NCBI GenBank assembly: GCA_035610835.1
Contig: CM069445.1
Coordinates: 38,764,656-38,828,655, forward strand
From: Ophiura sarsii
Lineage: Eukaryota; Echinodermata; Ophiuroidea; Amphilepidida; Ophiuridae
Reading direction: 5' to 3'
Length of the DNA stretch: 64,000 bases
Position numbers and translations under genes: made by a program. Positions 58,074-64,000 of the stretch are shown here, in pieces. Position 1 is the stretch's first letter, and every line of letters begins with the position of its first letter. The notes under the pieces are model-generated. The model made no database searches and had not been told where the DNA came from. It saw only the letters and a program-made list of their open reading frames with translations.

Positions 58074-58999
58074 AACCACATATGTTCTCTGGTCTCCCCG
58101 GGATTGACACTCAGGGATATAATATGGGTGTCACCTAGGTTTTACATGGGTGTCAAATGGATGTTACACACTGGTTGATCTTATGAAAGCACAACAACTA
58201 ACATTTTCAATTGAATTAATTTATAGTCTCTAAATAACGATGATGATCTGATCTAACAAGTTACACACAGAAAAAAATTAAAAAAATCTCTCAGTCTTTT
58301 CTAAAAATCAACATGTTCCTTGTTTCGCAGGCATATTTCATGTATGTCAATGGCACACATCTGTCATGTTTTATGCACTAAATTGTCTAAATTGTGTATT
58401 GTTTTGTCAGTATCATCCACACCAGAAGATATACTATTACCCACCCCTGCATTTGAATGTTAATGGTGTTTAGTTTTATAGGTAAACAGTTTATTTATTT
58501 TTGGTTGTATTTCACATGATACTGGTTACCGATGCTTACCTGTAACATATACTGTCTGCTTTCTGGTTTAATTTAACAATGATGAATGAATGAATGTTCC
58601 CACGTATGTTTTGATCTATCAACTGTCAAAGGATTATCCAATAAATTTCAAAAGTGAGGGAGACTGAGTGAGAAACCAAACCGTAATGTCGTGGTAAAAG
58701 AATGTGCTGCTGGCTTATAGATTGTGAATGGATTTTTTTTAAATTTATTTTTACGAGAAAAAGCAAGATGGACCCAATTCTGCAACATATCTCTAATTAA
58801 ACCTCTTATCTACTGATACGAATAATCAGCATCACTCACATCATATTCACAGTGTTCCAAATCAGTGCACAGCCCTACAGCCAACCACGTGTCCCAAATC
58901 AGTATCACCAGCCTTTAGCCTATTATGTCAGGAAACACTCATTAGTGTGCCAGGCCAAACAAATACTCCTGCAGCCAAAGAGAACCAAACCAGCAAACT
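58074..58999. other. No recognised feature
   Basis: Nothing supported. Confidence 0.35.
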
Positions 59000-59351
59000 C
59001 GTTTTATAAGCGTCCTAATCGATGGGCCATTTGACCTTTTGTTTTACCAACAATGCCGCCCCACCTGAAAACAACTGCCTTCGCATTCCTTGTCTTATAA
59101 CAACAAAAACATGTGTAAAATTGCATGTTAACAACAAAAACACGTGTATATTTGCGGGTCACAAGAACTTAGCGTTACGATTTAACGGGTTGCTGTTTCT
59201 ACTGGGCAAGTTAGCATTAATTACCATTAACAAACATGGTTTGTGAAGGTTTTTGCGGTTACAAAACTTAGTGTTAATTAGCGTTATCTGGCTGTTTCTA
59301 CTGGGCAACTTAGCGGTAATTATCGTTAAGTTCCCCAGTAGAAAAACGCTC
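59000..59351. mobile_element. Family F MITE, 5'-truncated copy
   Basis: It follows the 55270-55684 copy from TTTATAAGCGTCCTAATCGA and CATTTGACCTTTTGT to the right end CCCCAGTAGAAAAACGCTC. The terminal GAGCGYGTTTCTACTGGGG module on the left is missing. ACAACAAAAACA(C/T)GTGTA is present twice at about 59100-59150. Both family copies are followed by ATAGAG, so these bases may belong to the element. Confidence 0.7.
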
Positions 59352-60712
59352 ATAGAGTACCAAATGGTTGTATCACATAGCACACCTGCACTCAATAGAC
59401 ATGGACACGGATGGCGGTTGAGATTTGGAGTATGTTAACCCTAACCTTCCTCAACACTTCAAAGCCTGACAGTGCTACAATCTTGTAATGCACGATCACC
59501 CTGTCAATCTCGCACCACGCTCCGCCAGACGTTCAACTTGTGAAGAAAAAACCTTATTACCCCCTCAAATTTGACTCGTTTTCTCCCCTGATAGTTTAAT
59601 TCACAAAACCACGCCCGGAGAGTTTGAGTTAAGGGTTCCAAAATTGACAATTTTTTGAGAAAATGGGTGCTTCATGTCAATATCAATAACAGTGTGATAT
59701 GCCCTTGGGAATCCAGGCTCTCATTTTTTTAACATCATTAATACCTTAAAAGTAACCCTACTTGACATTCTTAAAAACTCTTAATTATGTGATATTTACT
59801 AATTTTTAACACTTCAGGTGCAATAGACCTACTCGTTCGATGCGCAAAATCCTTTTTTTATTGTGTATTTTGGGCTTTAAAAGATCCAAGAATACCTGTT
59901 TAGGGGTGTCTAAAATCTTTGGTCTTTTTTACAGCACTTCATATTTGACTGCCCCCCCCCCCCCCTCCCCAGGCCAACTGAGTACAAAACCACTATCACA
60001 TAGCCTTACAGCCATCACACCTCATCAAAAGGTATTACATAGCCTTAAAGCCCAACTTTAAAATCAATCCTTTTTAATAGTCTGTAATTTGCAATATCCC
60101 GACTAGAACATAGCACAGACATTCCGTATCACGCAGCTACTAAATTATTAAATGTTTTAAGAGCGCAATAACAGGTGACGATTCATCATGTTACAGAGAG
60201 TCGCGCCTCTATCACACATAAAATATGAGTATGGGTGCGTACCTTTCCGCTGATTTCTTCACAACTGTCAGGCCCTTTCACAGCAAAAGGGCATATCCGT
60301 ATTCAGATTATCAAAGTGTACTCCCTTTAACCATAGTGTTGATTATCATGTAAATTGATTTGATGGACTAGGTAATTTTACATAATTGCTTTATTTTGCT
60401 TAAAGTGTTTTAGCGTTAAAAGAGCTGTGGTTCAATAACACTTTAGTCTGACATCTTGTTTCAGCAAAACAGCTGAAATGAATCTATAAGCTGGAATATA
60501 GGCCTATAATAATAGCCTATGGTAAAGAAACAATAGGAAAGTGACAGTGGGTTTATTTTATTGGTAGATTTATAATTTAATATTAACCCTAACCCACCCA
60601 AATACTGCATGGCTATAGCAACAAAAAATTAAGTTTTTTCTAACATGTCTTGCTGGTGTATAGCAATCATGTCATCACCTCCTAGGCAAAAGTTCCTGGT
60701 TCAAGCCCCTGC
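59352..60712. other. No recognised feature
   Basis: A C run lies at 59952-59965. Nothing else supported. At 60693-60710 TTCCTGGTTCAAGCCCC resembles a tRNA B box without a matching A box. Confidence 0.35.
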
Positions 60713-61620
60713 TTGGGCAAATGGCAATATAGATCCATAAGTGACTGGTCGGTCTCTGATTCTGTTTGGGACAAGTCAGTCATTTTGAGGTTGATTTCCA
60801 ATGGAGTAAGCATTGGTAGAAAATATTGCCTGATTTGCCTGTCTGGTTCAGCTGCCAGGAAATATCCCCCTCCCCCAGTAAGATTAATGTTAATTGAGAC
60901 CCGTGATATGAATGACTGGTTGGTCCTTGATCCTGTCTAAGACAACTCAGTCATTTTTGGATTGATATAGATTGTGCAGGCTCTCATAGAGAGTGGGGTT
61001 AGGATTAATGAAGGGAAAATATTGCCTGATTTGTCTGGTTCAGGCAAGGAAATATCCCCTGGCCCAGTAAGATTAATGTTAATTGAGACCCCGTGATATG
61101 AATGACTGGTTGGTCCTTGATCCTGTCTAAGACAACTCAGTCATTTTTGGATTGATATAGATTGTGCAGGCTCTCATAGAGAGTGGGGTTAGGATTAATG
61201 AAGGGAAAATATTGCCTGATTTGTCTGGTTCAGGCAAGGAAATATCCCCTGGCCCAGTAAGATTAATGTTAATTGAGACCCATGATATGAATGACTGGTC
61301 GGTCCTTGATCCTGTCTAAGACAACTCAGTCATTTTTGGATTGATATAGATTGTGCAGGCTCTCATAGAGAGTGGGGTTAGGATTATTGAAGGGAAAATA
61401 TTGCCTGATTTGTCTGGTTCAGGCAAGGAAATATCCCCTGGCCCAGTAAGATTAATGTTAATTGAGACCCATGATATGAATGACTGGTCGGTCTTTGGTC
61501 CTGTTTAAGACAACTCAGTCAGTTTTGGATTGATATATATTGCACAGGCTCTCATAGTGAGTGGGGTTAGGAAAAATATTGACTGATTTGTCTGGTTTGG
61601 GTCGGGATATAGCCTGCCAG
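60713..61620. repeat. Tandem array, about 5 copies of a 189-bp unit
   Basis: Unit marks (GAGACCC followed by TGATATGAATGACTGG) fall at 60896, 61085, 61275 and 61464. A more diverged copy precedes them from about 60713 and the last copy is cut short near 61610. The middle three are almost identical; the first and last differ most, the usual pattern for arrays homogenised by unequal exchange. Units contain GTCTGGTTCAGGCAAGG and AGTAAGATTAATGTTAATT. Confidence 0.9.
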
Positions 61621-62040
61621 GCTCTCGTCTATTGGGTGCAAAAAAACCTTGCCCTGCATATCTTTAATCATGTTATTACAGCATAGCCATCAAGTTAAAC
61701 TATACATGTGTACCTATACCTTTGGGCCTTTGAAAAGCTATAGCATTTTTATTTTTCTCCATATGCAAATTTGGATTCATCAAAATGTTGTATTCCTAAG
61801 TCAAGACTCTGTAAGTATTAGTTTAACCTTGTTTTATGAAACAACAATCCTGCAGCATACCCCAACATGAGTAATTATGTCATGCTTATCCTACATTACA
61901 CTTTCAGCATACCTAATATCAGTTGGTGCTTCACTTAATTGTAAATACTCCTAGAATAAACAGTATTCATGTATAATGGAACAGTAGAGACAGTTACTTA
62001 AACTTATAAATCATGTTGAAATTACAAGTTTTCAAGCTTA
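61621..62040. other. No recognised feature
   Basis: Nothing supported. Confidence 0.35.
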
Positions 62041-62388
62041 GGCCCCTAAAAAAGGTGTTTGCTTGTCCTCGTCCGACCGACTGTCTCCCACGGTCCCGAC
62101 CGTGATGTTTTAAACATTTTTTTTCATTTTTTTTTTCAAAAAAAAAATCACCTTTTTTCGTTTCACCTTTTTCGTTGGTGAAAAAAAAAAAATCATAAAA
62201 ATGGAAGAAAAACATGTTTTGAAACACCACTTTTTTAACATTGAGATATTTGTCTTTTGCATATGTATTGTTATTTGTGAGTGTTCATATTGATACTTGA
62301 TACAGAATTTAAAAAAGAAATCTGACTTACCGACCCAACTTTTGTTGTTGGCATCTATGGACAAGCAAAACATATTTTTTGGTGGGCC
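62041..62388. mobile_element. Family C (GGCC/A-run) MITE, TSD TTA
   Basis: Left GGCCCCTAAAAAAGGTGTTT then GCTTGTCC; right GGACAAGCAAAACATA, a T-run and GGTGGGCC. TTA on both sides (62038-62040 and 62389-62391). The left arm has GTCCGACCGACTG, the right arm ACCGACCCAAC, so subterminal CGACC words are inverted as well. The interior is largely A- and T-runs. Confidence 0.75.
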
Positions 62389-62391
62389 TTA

Positions 62392-63231
62392 TACAAATTC
62401 CAAGTCAGAAGTAATGCCTAATACGATTTCGCTTGTTAAGTATAACCATAACATGACGTATCGGTACAAGCCTCTACTACTAAAGACAATAATGCTCTTG
62501 AAAGTAGAAAAACATCTGATTTGTAAAATTAAGGCTCCAATTGAGGGAGAAGAATTCCTACTTTTTGTAATCAACTAAATCTTTATGATGTCATCCTTAT
62601 TTTATACACTCTTTGAATGCAAATAGGCAGTGAGATTTTTTTAGAAGTCTATATTGAGATTAAGCAAAAAAGAACTTATCCATCCCTCCTAATTTCTTAC
62701 AGTCTTCTTCTTAAGTTTCTTAAACCTGAAGAAAGATGAGACAAGACCATCTTTGTTTGCTTTGTTTGGTAAATAAAGAGTTTGGCCTTGGCTTAATGAA
62801 ATCAATCAAATCTTATCTTGTATACAGGTTATGATGACACATGTGTTGTGTGTTGCTATCTTCAGTAGATAGCCATTGTGTTGCTATCTTCAGTAGACAG
62901 CAATGGTTTGATAGCAATACAAATCAATATTGATTTGGATTAAACTGCTTAGATTCATAAAGAGTGAGCAACTAGTGTTATTTAAAAAATTGAAAATAAC
63001 AATAGAATCCATTCACTGATTCCCCCTCTAACATAGTTTTGGAACTAGATAAATGAGAGTCTTGAGGGAGAGGGAGAGGCACTCAATACTACATAATGGC
63101 AGGTGTATAGAAGTGGGTCCAAAATAAGTACCGGTAAGGGTTGACAAACATCTAATTTTATTAATGATGTGACTTTTAAAGTGTAATTTTCACAATTATA
63201 ACATTATCACTGAAAGAAATGTACTAGTTGA
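62392..63231. other. No recognised gene; small duplication
   Basis: TGTGTTGCTATCTTCAGTAGA is duplicated in near-tandem at about 62848-62900. Nothing else supported. Confidence 0.45.
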
Positions 63232-63606
63232 TTAAAAACATATTATGTGATCTTTTCCAAGGGGCGCCTTCTATCCATGATTTTTTGTTAGACGGTAGAT
63301 TTTCTTGAAGATTTACATTTCTGATCATAAATTATAAGTATATTATGAGTTACAGAGTGATACGATTCCTAATTACTTCAAAATCATGGTTTTAAGGGTT
63401 GAAAATAGATTGTCCGCTAGCAGACAGTTTATTTTCACTCTAAAAACTTTGATTTTGAAGCAATTAGGACTCGTATCACTCTGTAACTCAGAATATATTC
63501 ATGATTTATGATCAAAAATGTAATCTGCAAGAAAATCTACTCATTTAAAAATAAATAAATAAAGGATAGAGGGCACCCTGAAAAAGATCCCATAATATGC
63601 CTTTAA
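63232..63606. mobile_element. TTAA-ended foldback MITE, family D copy 4
   Basis: Left TTAAAAACATATTATGTGAT, right CATAATATGCCTTTAA, TTAA at both borders. Both arms contain the GATACGATTCCTAATTAC / AATTAGGACTCGTATC block, around GATTGTCCGCTAGCAGACAG. A (AAAT)-rich insertion at about 63548-63563 (AAATAAATAAATAAAG) is private to this copy. Confidence 0.8.
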
Positions 63607-64000
63607 GCAAAGCAAACTTATAAAGCTCTGAAGAGAATTAGTTTTCAGGGCATATGACAGCAAATACATACACCAAATTTGAATTTCACCAGACCCTCAC
63701 ACGCTACTCCTAACCCCCATAGACAACTTTTTGAAACTGATGTTCACTTTTGTTTAAGATACACTTGATCAAAAAGCTGATGAAAGATGATCCCATACCG
63801 ACACCACTCATTCTAACATTGCACGTAAGTAGAAACGTGGGAGTACATTTATACATACAGCACCCGAAAAGACTGCTAAAAAACCCTTCTATTAACTTAA
63901 TATTTGCGTAACCTAGTTCGCTGTTAGAAATGATACGCTTGAATATTACATCAGGCAAAGCAATAATACAATTTTCTTAATGTTTTGTTTTATTTGTACA
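63607..64000. other. No recognised feature
   Basis: Nothing supported up to the window end. Confidence 0.35.

Overview
This window reads as intergenic or intronic DNA from an AT-rich animal nuclear genome, most likely a marine invertebrate. That is inferred from the absence of bacterial-style gene packing, the degraded non-LTR retrotransposon tails, the many miniature inverted-repeat elements, and the minisatellites and long G or C runs. The species cannot be named from the sequence. An echinoderm-like or other deuterostome genome is a guess. No host gene, rRNA, CRISPR array or operon could be supported. Nearly all open frames are short (under about 130 codons), unrelated to one another and without recognisable domains.

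What can be supported is a dense, layered set of mobile elements. By terminal inverted repeat (TIR) and target-site duplication (TSD) they fall into these groups. (1) A GGCC-ended family with an A-run just inside the end and 3-bp TTA/TAA duplications, PIF/Harbinger-like: 16.9, 20.6, 23.4, 26.4, 36.3, 55.8, 57.3 and 62.0 kb. (2) A second GGSCC-ended family at 0.7 and 34.2 kb; the first copy sits inside an older copy of itself. (3) TA-flanked elements beginning TACTGTAAAA or CACTGTAAAA, mariner-like: 20.7, 21.2, 22.3, 39.5, 43.8 and 57.2 kb. (4) Four TTAA-ended families: 10.4/14.1/52.2/63.2 kb, 11.5/30.7/37.1 kb, 18.4/27.8/41.1 kb and 18.7/31.2 kb. (5) hAT-like elements with 7-8 bp duplications at 3.8, 41.5 and 52.0 kb. 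(6) A 690-bp foldback at 37.6 kb and a 720-bp inverted-repeat element at 52.7 kb. (7) Two 3' ends of LINE-type retrotransposons on the minus strand, at 13.0-13.5 and 42.7-43.4 kb.

The most striking object is a 2.45-kb element at 43813-46264. It has CACTGTAAAAA ends and TA duplications, and its empty target site is visible in a second copy of the host repeat at 22.9 kb. Both flanks of the element are built from dozens of TTAGTCA/TGACTAA heptamers, including an 11-copy 45-bp satellite. They surround about 1 kb of unrelated, locally CpG-richer DNA containing an exon-like segment that may have been captured from a host gene.

Other arrays are a roughly 18-bp minisatellite at 24.2 kb, a 150-bp array at 32.2 kb and a 189-bp array at 60.7-61.6 kb. 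The elements are layered rather than cooperating: several are nested, including a reciprocal pair (one family inside another at 20.6 kb, and the reverse at 57.2 kb), which gives relative ages. No transposase coding sequence was recognised, so all the DNA elements look non-autonomous.
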